DNA of 35,085 bases, taken from Nitritalea halalkaliphila LW7. GTDB taxonomy: Bacteria > Bacteroidota > Bacteroidia > Cytophagales > Cyclobacteriaceae. The stretch covers positions 1 through 35,085 of the forward strand of contig NZ_AJYA01000074.1 of assembly GCF_000265075.1 (NCBI RefSeq), written 5' to 3'. How positions within the stretch are numbered: the stretch's first letter is position 1; every line of letters begins with the position of its first letter. A program made the translations under genes and the position numbers. The notes beneath the pieces were generated by a model. It searched no databases. It saw nothing but the letters and a program-made list of their open reading frames with translations, and was not told the origin of the DNA. Shown piece by piece: positions 9,126-18,315 of this stretch.

Positions 9126-9947
9126 TTAACCCCCTTCTTCCTGCAGCCAAATCTCACCAACGAGAAAGGTCAGCGCTTTCCCCGACAGTGCCACGCGCTT
9201 ACCGGTAAGAGCAAGTCCCAAAGTCCCCGGACGCCAAGAAATCTGGCGGGCTTGCATATGGGTTTTGCCCAAGATGGGCGCCCAGAAAGCCGCCAGACTC
9301 GTATGGGCTGAGCCCGTAACGGGATCCTCTGGCACTCCCACAGCAGGCCCGAAGAACCGAGAGACGAAATCGACTCCGTAGGCCTGCCCCTCCGCTGTGG
9401 TAATCAGCCCCCGATAGGGCAGCGTGGCGAGCAGCTCCATGGGAGGACGATAATCCGCCACAGCCTCCGCATCGGGAAGACGTACGATAAGATCTTCCTG
9501 CCCTTTCCATGCGGAAAGAGGCTGTGCCCCAACGAATAATTCTCTTGGAAGGCTGTCTATAGAGATTTCGCTACCCACATCCAGTGGAAAATCCATCACA
9601 TACGTATCCCCCTGGCGAGTTACATGGAGTAAGCCTGAAAAACGCGTCTGGAAAACCACCTGCTGAAGCTGCGGCAGTTCGTGCATAAACAAGACATGCG
9701 CAGCAGAAAGGGTGGCATGCCCACAGAGCTTCACCTCAGCAGTAGGCGTAAACCAGCGCAGTGCGAAACGCCCCTCCTCGGGTGCTATAGGCAGCACAAA
9801 GGCCGTTTCCGATAAGTTGTTCGCCGCCGCTATCGCCTGTAACTGCGCATCTGGCAGCCAGTTTTCCAGTAGACAGACCGCCGCCGGATTTCCTGTAAAC
9901 TGCTCACTGGCAAAAGCATCAATCTGATATGTTTTTAGTTTTTTCAT
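9126..9947 (-). CDS. PhzF family isomerase/epimerase-like protein
   Basis: A 273-residue protein of the phenazine biosynthesis-like (PhzF) fold, related to diaminopimelate epimerase. Signature segments are YQIDAFASEQFTGNPAAV at the N-terminus, the catalytic glutamate Glu47 in NLSETAFV, WFTPTAEVKLCGHATLSAAH, and DFVSRFFGPAVGVPEDPVTGSAHTSL in the second half. Length and both lobes match the family. No other phenazine gene is nearby, so the role is probably the uncharacterised housekeeping or metabolite-isomerase function common to such orphan members. Intact frame. Confidence 0.9.
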   Translation of the reverse strand: MKKLKTYQIDAFASEQFTGNPAAVCLLENWLPDAQLQAIAAANNLSETAFVLPIAPEEGRFALRWFTPTAEVKLCGHATLSAAHVLFMHELPQLQQVVFQTRFSGLLHVTRQGDTYVMDFPLDVGSEISIDSLPRELFVGAQPLSAWKGQEDLIVRLPDAEAVADYRPPMELLATLPYRGLITTAEGQAYGVDFVSRFFGPAVGVPEDPVTGSAHTSLAAFWAPILGKTHMQARQISWRPGTLGLALTGKRVALSGKALTFLVGEIWLQEEGG

Positions 9948-9978
9948 CTATAAAAAATAACCATTTCCGTAAATAAAT

Positions 9979-10008
9979 TTTGAGTCAGGGGATTAAGCCG
10001 TATCTTTA
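9979..10008 (+). promoter_or_regulatory. Promoter of the GAF/PAS sensor gene
   Basis: TTTG (9979-9982), an 18-bp spacer and TATCTTTA (10001-10008) resemble the Bacteroidota -33/-7 promoter (TTTG and TAnnTTTG) with one mismatch at the final position. The predicted start would give a short leader to the ATG at 10036. Confidence 0.5.
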
Positions 10009-10035
10009 ACATACAAATATAAGCCCTTCTTACAC

Positions 10036-13000
10036 ATGTCGTACACCGACTCCTTATATACACACTTTATTCAATTAGGGCGCGCAGGTTTTTTTCAAGA
10101 CTTGGACTGGGATACGCTTACAGTGGAAAAACTGAAAGCACATACCCAAATGCAGGCACTTGTTGTGAACTTCATTGCAGCGTCGACTACTGCATCCTAC
10201 ACCTCCTCTCTAAGCAACACGGTGCGGGGTGGCATCTGGATCGTAGACCATAGGAACAAAAAAAACTATTGGTCGAAAAAGCTGCTATCCCTTTTCGAAC
10301 GCAGTGAAGCGGATGGCCCCCCTTCTTCCGAAGCGTTTTTCGAGCTCGTCGCCGAAGAAGCGCGTGAGGAAACCCGCAGACAGTTTATACAGCATCTAAA
10401 AGGTGAAAGTGGGTACACCGTTTATCAGCCGATCGCCCTTCCCAGCGGCACTAAAATCTCCCTCTTCTCTCGGGCACATACGCGCTTTTCGCTATCGGGA
10501 GAACCGCTATACACCTATGGCCATAGTGTTACCCTTTCCTCGCTGCCCGCCTATATTCAGCAGATAGAGCGAATAGATGCCACCCAGAGCAAGATCATTA
10601 ACCTACTTGACGAAATTATCCACTTTAATGAAGCGGACGTAAACGCTCAAATTCAGTCCATGCTGCAAGATCTCGGGAATACTACCGAGGCGGACCGCGT
10701 TTACCTTTCTCAGGTATCCTTCCTAGAGGGCGAAGAAGTGATTTCTAACCTGTTCGAGTGGACCATTTCTTCTGTTCCTAGCGTCCAGCAAACAGAACAA
10801 GACATCCCGCTCAAACTCTTCGGGGACTTTTTACCGGGGCTAAAACGGGGCGAAGAGTTATTTATCCCTGATGTAAACGACATGCCTGAATCTGACTTTA
10901 AGCACTTTCTTCTGGAAGAGCAAGTTCAGGCACTCTTTCTAGTGCCCATCGTCGAAAACCGGAAAATGACAGGGATACTGGGTTGTGATTTCGTACGTAA
11001 AAAACAACTGATCCACTACGAAACCAGTACCCTCTTTCAGGCCGCCGCCAAAATCATAAAAGGCACTTACGGGAACCGCGTCCTCCTACAGGAAAATAAA
11101 AAAGCGGTAGAAGAATTCAGCTACCTCTTCTCCACGATGGAGCAGGGCGTCGTGTACCAAAACCAAGAAGGCTTCATTGTAAAAGCCAACCCAGCAGCAG
11201 AGAAACTGTTGGGTTTGAGCTTCGCGCAAATGCAGGGCAGAACCTCCACCTCAGAAGAGTGGCACGCCATCCGCGGTGATGGAAGTCCTTTCCCTGGAGA
11301 GGAGCACCCCGCCATGCAAGCGCTTCGCACAGGCGAGGCTGTCACCGAAGTGGAAATGGGGGTCTTCCACCCTGAAAAAATGACCTATGTATGGATTTTA
11401 GTGAGCGCTACCCCCATTTTCGAAGGGCTTCGCACTACCCCCTCTGGGGTGTTTAGCACCTTTACCGCTTACACGGATTTAAAGCAAAATAAACTAAAAC
11501 TACAGCGCCAAAGTGAGTTGCAGCTCACCTTGGTAAGGCTCTCGACCTCCCTGATTCGTGCTACCAAAGAAGACCTAGACATACAGCTGAATGAGGTGCT
11601 GGCACGCGTAGGAGAAGCCACAGGCGCAGACCGCAGTTATATCTTTAGCTATGATTGGGACGCTTTCGTCTGCCATAACACACATGAATGGTGTGCACCA
11701 GGCACGGAGCCGATGCTCGAGCACCTTCAAAATTACCCCTTAGAAGAGCTACACGCTTGGACCACAGCCCACCTCGCTGGAGAAAAAATGCATGTGCCCC
11801 GTATCGAAGCCATTCAAGAGGATGTCCGTCTTTACCAACTCCTGGAACCCCAAGGCATAAAAAGCCTCATGGCCCTACCTATTCAAGATGGTAAAAAATG
11901 CCTTGGTTTATCGGCTTGGACTTCGTCCAAAATTACCACTCCATCACAGAGGAAGAAGAAAAACTCATCGACCTCCTAGCGAAAATGCTTGGCCAATTAT
12001 TCTTCCGTGTAAATAGTGAAGAGGAACTTGCTAAAAGTCGGGTACTCTTAGAAAATCTTTTCCGAAATAGTGGATCACTCGTTTACATTAAGGACCTCCA
12101 GGGGCGGTATCAAGAGGTCAACCCGAAATGGACAGCCACTACTGGACTAAGCCCTCAAGATGTTTATCAAAAAACGGATGCCGAGCTCTTTCCTGAGGAG
12201 ATCGCAGCGCAATTTATGTACTACGACACACGGGTGCGGACCCATGCCGAAACCCTCGAAGTGGAGGAAATTCTTGAACAGGAAAACAGCAAGGATACGC
12301 GCTACTTTATATCCATAAAATTCCCCCTTTACGATGGTGTCCAGACCATGATCGGCACAGGGGCATCACCACAGAAATCACCGACCGAAAACGGATAGAA
12401 CTCCAATTGATCCGGGAGGAGGCCAACAAAAATGCCATTCTCAACAGTGTGCAGGAAGGGGTCTGGGCGGTGGATCGCGACATGCGCTTTATCTTCTTTA
12501 ATGATGTGATCAAGTGGGATATGGAAGTAGACTTTGGTCAAAAAATCGCTATTGGGGATTCTTTATTAGATGCACTCCCAGAAAAAGACCGCGCCTACTA
12601 CCGAATCGCCTATGATCATGTATTCGAAACTGGAAAACCTTTCTATACCGAAGAAAAAATACAAACAAATAAGCGGGTACGCTACTTGGAGTTAAACTTC
12701 TATCCCATCGTTCAAGATGATGTAGTAGAAGGAATCGCTGTATTCTCGAAAGATGTTAGTGATCGACGGGCTATCGATGCTGCTCTCGCCGAAAAAGAAA
12801 CACGCTTGGCACAGGTGTTTAATAAAGCGGGACTGCCCATGCTGCTGGTTGCACTAGAAAATGGACGTATCGTAGAAATTAACGAGAAAGCGAAGGAACT
12901 TTACGGACCGCAAACAAGTGCTATACAAAACCTAACCTATGCTGAGCTGACAGGGGATAAAAAAGCCTCCTTAGAAGAAATGAAGGCGGACATAGGCCGT

Positions 13001-13834
13001 GAAACGGCCAAAACCTGGTTCTCGCAGCATAAAAATGCTGCCAAAGAACCCATCGCAGTGGAACTTTCTGGCAGCTTAATTCATGTAAATGGAAAAGAAA
13101 TGCTGCATCTGGCCATTTATGATGTTACGAAAGAGCAGCAGCACCTCCAAACCATCACCGCTCAAAACAAGCTGCTTAAAAACATCACTTGGTCCCAATC
13201 ACACCTGATGCGGGCACCACTAACCAAGATCCTGAGCTTGAGCCAACTCATCCGGCAGAAGGACTTTAGTATATTAACAGAAGAACATGCCCTGGATAAG
13301 TTGACCTTAGCTAGCATGGAACTCGACCAAGCCATTCGGGAAATTACGAAAAAGATAACGATCAGTAAATCCATGCTGACACCGGATACGACAAAGCAAC
13401 CGGCATCCGAAACGACACACCCGCCAAGCGATGTAACGGGTATTCCGAAGAGGGCGACGGTTAAACGTTATATCTTGATCGATGACGATAACATGATGCA
13501 CCTGCTCCATCGGCAAATACTAAAGCTGGTGGATCCCGATGCCACAGCGATTCACACCTTTTTAAACCCCAAAGAAGGTTTGGCATATCTGCGGAGTGAA
13601 CGAGATAACCTACAGGAAACGCTACTCTTTCTGGACATTAATATGCCTGAAATGAGCGGCTGGGAGCTGTTAGACGCATGCATGCTGGAGGATATACAGC
13701 CACGGGTCATCATCTTAAGCTCCTCTGAAGACGAGGAGGATGTCCAAAAGGCCTTTTCTTATCCCGCCGTTATCGAATACATGACCAAACCCCTTAGCAA
13801 AGAAAAGTTGGCGCACTTCCTCGGAAAAGAGTAA
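10036..13834 (+). CDS. Multi-GAF/PAS sensor with DHp-like helix and receiver, no ATPase domain (two apparent frameshifts)
   Basis: Repaired length is 1266 residues with no signal peptide or membrane helix, so it is a soluble sensor. In order: an N-terminal unassigned or PAS-like region (1-180), GAF (about 190-355), PAS (about 360-480), GAF (about 500-660), three PAS segments (about 675-1035), a HisKA/DHp-like helix with QSHLMRAPLT (His codon 13202-13204), a Thr/Pro linker, and a C-terminal receiver starting at YILIDDDN with phospho-acceptor Asp in LFLDINMP (codon 13634-13636) and the conserved Lys in MTKPLS. No HATPase_c N, G1 or G2 box lies between the DHp and the receiver. Frame breaks: one T lost near 11903-11904 (repair gives KKCLWFIGLDFVQN) and one G lost in the G run at 12360-12363 (repair gives MIGTGGITTEITDRKRIE). 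Confidence 0.82.
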
Positions 13835-13918
13835 AAGCAACAAATTAACTCCGCAAAATGCTTTGTTCCGCCTCTTTTAAGCTGGAGAAACAGTATAGAT
13901 ACGCTATTTGAATGGAAA

Positions 13919-13950
13919 AAGCCTGTTAGAACAAATTCTAGCAGGGCTTT
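13919..13950 (+). terminator. Terminator-like hairpin after the sensor gene
   Basis: AGCCTGTTAGAA (13919-13930) pairs imperfectly with TTCTAGCAGGGCT, followed by TT. It lies 85 bases beyond the sensor stop codon and suits the end of the plus-strand transcript. Confidence 0.5.
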
Positions 13951-13957
13951 CAAAAGA

Positions 13958-13988
13958 AGTAAAAAGAAAAACCTCCCTGAAGGGAGTG
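13958..13988 (-). terminator. Terminator of the TlpA-like lipoprotein gene
   Basis: On the minus strand CTCCCT and AGGGAG (13973-13986) form a 6-bp stem with a two-base loop, followed by GGTTTTTC. It lies 28 bases after the lipoprotein stop codon at 14016. Confidence 0.6.
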
Positions 13989-14015
13989 ATTCCTTTACAT
14001 ACCTATTTCCTTGGC

Positions 14016-15466
14016 TTACTTTCCGGAAGCTAACAAATTCTTGGCTGCTAATAATTCGTCCAACACCTCGCGGATTTTACCTGAAGGACGGTCTGCCGAA
14101 GGATCTAAAACCTTACCCTCCATGTCTAAAAGCAGAAAACGTGGGATGGCGCGCACCATAAAATGCTGTGCGAGTTCTGAAGACCAAGCTCCATCGGCAA
14201 ACCACTGCAAGCCTTCCATCTGCTTATTGGCGACCATCTTTTCCCAGTCCTCTCGGTTATCATCGATAGACACGGTTAAAAAAGCAATCGGCTGATGGCT
14301 GTAGTCTGCTTTCAACTTATCCCAATGGGGATGCTCCCCGATACAGGGTCCACACCAAGTCGCCCAAATATCAATATACACATACTGCCCTTTCAAGCTA
14401 GCTAAATCCACTTGCTCACCCTCTACTGTCGTAAAGCTGAAATTAGGCACTTCCGCACCTGGCTAATCGGCTCCCAGCGCGCTTTCTCTTCGGCAAGTTT
14501 CGCCATCATTTTTTCAGATGGGTTTTCCGCCTCGAACAGGGAGATTATTTCCTGCGCGTGAACAGGGCCACGATAAGACAACTGATCTTTAACATCTGAA
14601 AACTTTAATGTTACCCGAATCTCTGCATGACGCGCTAATGAATCGATGACCTTCCAGCGAACGGCCTGATAAGAAGGACGCTCGTCTGCTGGATACACCC
14701 GCATCAGCTCCTGCGCCACCGAACCATAAAACCGCTCTAAAAGTGTATTGTAAAAGGCATAATCCAAGAGGCTAGGATCATCTGTAGGAATAGCTGCTAA
14801 TCGTTTCTCTACTTCTTTAGCAGGATACGGAATATCCTCCCGTTTTTGGATCTGATGAATGTAGCTGTAATAGTCCGGATAGCTTAACTCCATTAAAAGC
14901 GGCTCATACGCAAAAAATGCAGTCTCCATCTGCACAAAGGACTCAGAAAACTTGCCCTCTGCCGCTTGCGCCTCAAAGGACGCCCGCACTTCCTCATACG
15001 CCGCATCCCGCTTTGCAATCATTTCTTCAAAAGGCAGCGCTAAAACCTCCATCCAGTTTTCTACACCTGAAGCTTTAAAAGAATGCTTCTTTTCTAGTAA
15101 ATACTCATTTTCAGCAAGTCGATCCCCATCCAATGCCAGCGTGGCATCGAAATCCTCCGCATCAAAATTCACCTGAAACCGATCGCCAGGTCCTAAATAG
15201 AGACTAATCCCCGTACGTGCATGTGCCACGGTAACCATACCTAAGCGGCTTACTGGAATCTCTCCCTGAAAATTACCCGCAGAATCCAGCTTTAACTCTT
15301 GCTGCTCCTCCCCATAATAAATCTTAACAGCCTCTTCCTTGCTGTTCAGCACCTGCCCGCTAAGATGTAAAAATGGATCCGACTCTTGCTGCTTTTCTCC
15401 GCCCTGACAGGAAACCAGGCCTAAAATCAGAACTAAAGTGAATACCCCTAACCCAAAATGTTTCAT
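14016..15466 (-). CDS. TlpA-like thioredoxin-fold lipoprotein with N-terminal DUF4369-like region (one apparent frameshift)
   Basis: Repaired length is 483 residues. The start at 15466 is chosen over an in-frame start at 15538 because it opens on a lipoprotein signal (MKHFGLGVFTLVLILGLVSC, lipobox LVSC). The N-terminal domain (HLSGQVLNSKEEAVKIYY, then GNFQGEIPV) resembles the DUF4369-type beta domain of Bacteroidota thiol-disulfide oxidoreductases. A helical middle follows, then a TlpA/AhpC-TSA domain with active site WATWCGPC and the cis-proline region RAIPRFLLLD. The family acts in the envelope as a thiol-disulfide oxidoreductase, for example in cytochrome c maturation. The frame breaks at 14461-14462: restoring one G there (C on the coding strand) gives ISPGAEVPNFSFTTVEG, a typical TlpA domain entry. 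Confidence 0.83.
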
Positions 15467-15586
15467 AGTGATTACGTTAAATGGAAAGATAAATGATGCA
15501 TTTGAACAATAAATATAAAAATTTATAACGTAATACACACCTCATTTAAAACATTTAACATCCGAAAGGATTCGTTATCCAATAAA

Positions 15587-15616
15587 AATCCCCTCAATCA
15601 TTAGATTCAGGGGATT
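15587..15616 (-). terminator. Terminator of the acyl-CoA synthetase gene
   Basis: On the minus strand AATCCCCTGAATC pairs with GATTGAGGGGATT with one mismatch and a TAAT loop, followed by TTTATT. It lies 36 bases past the synthetase stop codon. Confidence 0.75.
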
Positions 15617-15651
15617 CATTTTTCAATGGCCGCTTAACGTATAAAAAGCCA

Positions 15652-17550
15652 TCAAACAAAGGCCAGACCTACCTTTTCTTGCGCAAGGGTCTCTTTTATC
15701 TCTTGTAAAATCGAAGGATCATCTATCGTAGAAGGCGTTTCGAAGTGCACACCATCAGCCAGCATACGGATATTCTTGCGTAAAATCTTGCCCGAGCGTG
15801 TCTTCGGTAAGCGCTTCACCACGATACAGGTCTTAAAGAAAGCTACCGCACCGATTTTAGCGCGAATATCCGCCACCAGCTCTGCCTCTAAAACATCCGA
15901 TGCGATCTCCACTCCATCTTTAAGTACGACGAGGCCAACAGGCCGCTGCCCCTTTAATTCATCCGCTATACCTACAACTGCACACTCTGCCACCGCTGGA
16001 TGAGCAGCCACCATTTCTTCCATTTCTCCCGTGGACAGACGATGTCCCGCCACATTAATTACATCATCGACACGGCCCATGATGTAGAAATAATTATCGG
16101 CATCCTTATAGCCCCCGTCACCACTTAAATAGTAACCTGGAAAACGATTCAAATACGACTGCTGAAAACGCGCATCATCTCCCCATAGGGTAGGCAGACA
16201 ACCCGGAGGTAAAGGCAGCTTGATCGTCACATACCCTTCTTCACCTGGCCCCAAGATAGAACCATCCTCCCCTAAAATCTCCATTTGGAAGCCCGGAACA
16301 GGCGTAGCTGCCGCACCCCGCTTAATCGGTTGAAGCCCATAACCCGCCATATTCGCCAGCATAGGAGCTCCCGACTCCGTCTGCCACCAGTGATCGATCA
16401 CTGGAATACCCAGCAGCTGACTCGCCCAGTCGTACGTCGCAGGATCACAGCGTTCCCCCGCCACGAACAAGTATTTTAATGAAGATACGTCATACTTGCG
16501 AAACAACTTTCCTTCGAAATCCTCTTTCTTCACCGCCCGAATAGCAGTAGGTGCTGTAAAGAACGTTTTCACCTTATGCTGAGCGATCACACGCCAAAAA
16601 GTTCCGGCATCCGGCGTACGAATCGGCTTCCCCTCAAATAAAATCGTCGTGCACCCATTAATCAAAGGGGCATACACAATATAAGAATGGCCTACAGCCC
16701 AACCGATATCAGACGCAGCCCAGAAAACTTCCCCAGGATGTGTGTCATAGGTGGCCCCTAAGCTCCACTTCATCATCACAGCATGGCCCCCATTATCTCG
16801 GATAATTCCCTTAGGCTTACCTGTCGTGCCAGACGTATATAAAATATACAAAGGATCATGTGCATCCACAGGAACAGGATCCACGGGCTCCGCATGCTCC
16901 ACCGCTTGCGCCCAATCCACCTCACCCGGACCATCTAAGGTCTCCGGCTGCTGACTTCGCACGAACATAATATGCGCGTTGGGCTGATGTTGCGCTTCGC
17001 GCAAAGCTTTATCCACTAACGGCTTATACGGCAAAATCCGCTCAAATTCTATCCCACAAGAAGCAGAAAGAATCACTTTAGGCCGTGCATCATCGATACG
17101 TACAGCTAACTCATGAGGAGCAAAACCTCCGAAAACAACAGAATGAATCGCACCCAGTCGCGCGCAAGCTAACATCCCGATCACCGCCTCAGGTATCATC
17201 GGCATATAAATAACGACGGCATCTCCTCTGCCCACACCCTGTGCTGCTAAAACACCCGCAAACTTGGCGACCTTATCACGCAGCTCACGATAGGTGAATT
17301 TCTCGATCGTATCCGTCACAGGAGAATCATAAATTAAGGCATCCTGATCTCCTCGCCCCTGCTCGATATGATAATCTAAACAGAGGTAGGCAGTATTCAG
17401 CTGCCCCCCTTCAAACCAGCGGTAAAAACCAGCGGCATTTTGGGTTAAAATTTGTTTCGGCTCTTGAAACCATTTGATAGCAGTCGCCTTCTCCCTCCAA
17501 AATTCTTCCGGATGCTGCACTGACTGCTTAAAATCATGCTGGTAGGTCAT
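15652..17550 (-). CDS. prpE: Propionyl-CoA synthetase-like AMP-forming acyl-CoA ligase
   Basis: A 632-residue cytoplasmic ANL-superfamily enzyme that activates a short-chain acid with ATP and CoA via an acyl-AMP. It has the N-terminal ACAS extension (HPEEFWREKATAIKWF), the P-loop-like motif ILYTSGTTGKPKG, the adenylate motif WWQTESG, the hinge and A8 region (YYLSGDGGYKDADNYFYIMGRVDDVINVAGHR) and the catalytic lysine motif PKTRSGKILRK, whose Lys is the usual acetylation target. PPGCLPTLWGDDARF and the C-terminal TIDDPSILQEI match the PrpE/ACSS3 branch as I recall it more closely than Acs, and the length agrees (PrpE about 628). No 2-methylcitrate genes are adjacent, so acetate as substrate is not excluded. 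Intact frame. Confidence 0.82.
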   Translation of the reverse strand: MTYQHDFKQSVQHPEEFWREKATAIKWFQEPKQILTQNAAGFYRWFEGGQLNTAYLCLDYHIEQGRGDQDALIYDSPVTDTIEKFTYRELRDKVAKFAGVLAAQGVGRGDAVVIYMPMIPEAVIGMLACARLGAIHSVVFGGFAPHELAVRIDDARPKVILSASCGIEFERILPYKPLVDKALREAQHQPNAHIMFVRSQQPETLDGPGEVDWAQAVEHAEPVDPVPVDAHDPLYILYTSGTTGKPKGIIRDNGGHAVMMKWSLGATYDTHPGEVFWAASDIGWAVGHSYIVYAPLINGCTTILFEGKPIRTPDAGTFWRVIAQHKVKTFFTAPTAIRAVKKEDFEGKLFRKYDVSSLKYLFVAGERCDPATYDWASQLLGIPVIDHWWQTESGAPMLANMAGYGLQPIKRGAAATPVPGFQMEILGEDGSILGPGEEGYVTIKLPLPPGCLPTLWGDDARFQQSYLNRFPGYYLSGDGGYKDADNYFYIMGRVDDVINVAGHRLSTGEMEEMVAAHPAVAECAVVGIADELKGQRPVGLVVLKDGVEIASDVLEAELVADIRAKIGAVAFFKTCIVVKRLPKTRSGKILRKNIRMLADGVHFETPSTIDDPSILQEIKETLAQEKVGLAFV

Positions 17551-17608
17551 GGTTATAACTTTTTATTTTGGGAATTCATCTGTGAATATAAGGGAATTTC
17601 GGACGTCC

Positions 17609-17637
17609 TACCGCAGAAACGCTTCGTTTTTACGGTA
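17609..17637. other. Hairpin in the leader of the acyl-CoA synthetase gene
   Basis: TACCGCAGAAACG (17609-17621) and CGTTTTTACGGTA (17625-17637) pair over 13 positions with two G/T wobbles and a 3-base loop. It lies 59-87 bases upstream of the synthetase start on the minus strand. No T tract follows, so it is not an obvious terminator; it may be a leader-RNA structure or chance. Confidence 0.3.
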
Positions 17638-17728
17638 AATTACTATAGCCAAGCCCTCGAAACCGAGCGAAAACCCGAAAAAATTAGATAACTGGCAAAT
17701 AGATTCCATAAGCAGTGTAACCTAAACT

Positions 17729-17755
17729 ACTGCCGCTCGTGTAAACAAGCGCAGT
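17729..17755. other. Inverted repeat in the divergent intergenic region
   Basis: ACTGC plus GCTCGT on the left matches the inverse of ACAAGCGCAGT on the right with one bulged base and one mismatch. It lies upstream of the metal-uptake operon promoter and far from the synthetase start. Its function is unknown. Confidence 0.3.
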
Positions 17756-17764
17756 ATATAGTAA

Positions 17765-17777
17765 TTACCTGAGGTAA
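17765..17777. promoter_or_regulatory. Perfect palindrome TTACCT-G-AGGTAA, candidate operator of the metal-uptake operon
   Basis: Six-base arms around a single central G, directly upstream of the TTG -33 element at 17781. The position and symmetry suit a dimeric repressor such as Zur or another metalloregulator; the regulator itself is not in the window. Confidence 0.5.
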
Positions 17778-17780
17778 AAG

Positions 17781-17812
17781 TTGCCTCCTTAAAAAAATCA
17801 TCTGTATATTTG
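17781..17812 (+). promoter_or_regulatory. Promoter of the His-rich protein / ZnuD-like receptor operon
   Basis: TTG (17781-17783), a 21-bp spacer and TATATTTG (17805-17812) match the Bacteroidota -33/-7 consensus. The GTG start codon begins only 8 bases after the -7 element, so the transcript would be nearly leaderless. Confidence 0.6.
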
Positions 17813-17819
17813 CCTTATC

Positions 17820-18183
17820 GTGAAAAAAGGACAAGCTAAAGCTCTTCTCGCCTACCTCTACCTCAGCATCTTTTTTGTGATGCTTTATAACGGTATGGTA
17901 AACCGCACCACCACGTGGACGGAGAGGGGAATATCATTGTCCATGCGCACCTGTGGCCGATCAAGACGGCGAGCACGAACATAGCGAGGAAGAGTACCAT
18001 CTTCTCGATATCATCTCGAATCCGCTGCATACCTTCGACTCCACACCCGTCTATCCCACCCAGACCGCTTTCGCTTTACTTTACGAAAACACACTTTTTT
18101 ATGCCTCTTGCTCCCTACTTCCCTCTGGACAAGATGCGAACAGCCTACGTGGCCCCCCTTCCCTATCTTCATTTATTTCCTAA
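17820..18183 (+). CDS. Small His-rich membrane protein of a metal-uptake operon (two apparent frameshifts)
   Basis: Repaired length is about 121 residues from a GTG start. An N-terminal hydrophobic helix (LLAYLYLSIFFVMLY) is followed by a histidine cluster reading PHHHVDGEGNIIVHAHPV, then GEHEHSEEEYHLLDIIS, and a C-terminus containing RGPPSL. I recall small Bacteroidota proteins with this HHH...VHAHP...H layout upstream of TonB receptors, apparently in zinc or other metal uptake loci. Two single-base losses split it: an A near 17901-17903 (repair gives MVKPHHHVDG) and a C near 17949-17950 (repair gives HAHPVADQDGEHEH). The His clusters suggest metal binding in the periplasm. It lies 132 bases upstream of the receptor start, on the same strand. 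Confidence 0.65.
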
Positions 18184-18315
18184 TCGCTGCTGCATACTGG
18201 GGTGAAGTGCATCCTTTTGGATTCCATACATCCCCTTTCCAGCTGATTTTGCTCCCGTTTATTGACTCATTTGCGCCGAGGCGCAAAGCGTACGCTACCA
18301 TGTATCCCTTTCTCT

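Noticed and set aside
9126..9947. Phenazine biosynthesis cluster
   Set aside because: Only a lone PhzF-fold gene is present; such orphans are common and do not indicate phenazine production.
10036..13834. Three separate genes (two sensors and a response regulator)
   Set aside because: Adjoining frames continue the same GAF and PAS domains without new start signals, and one restored base at each break makes a single protein.
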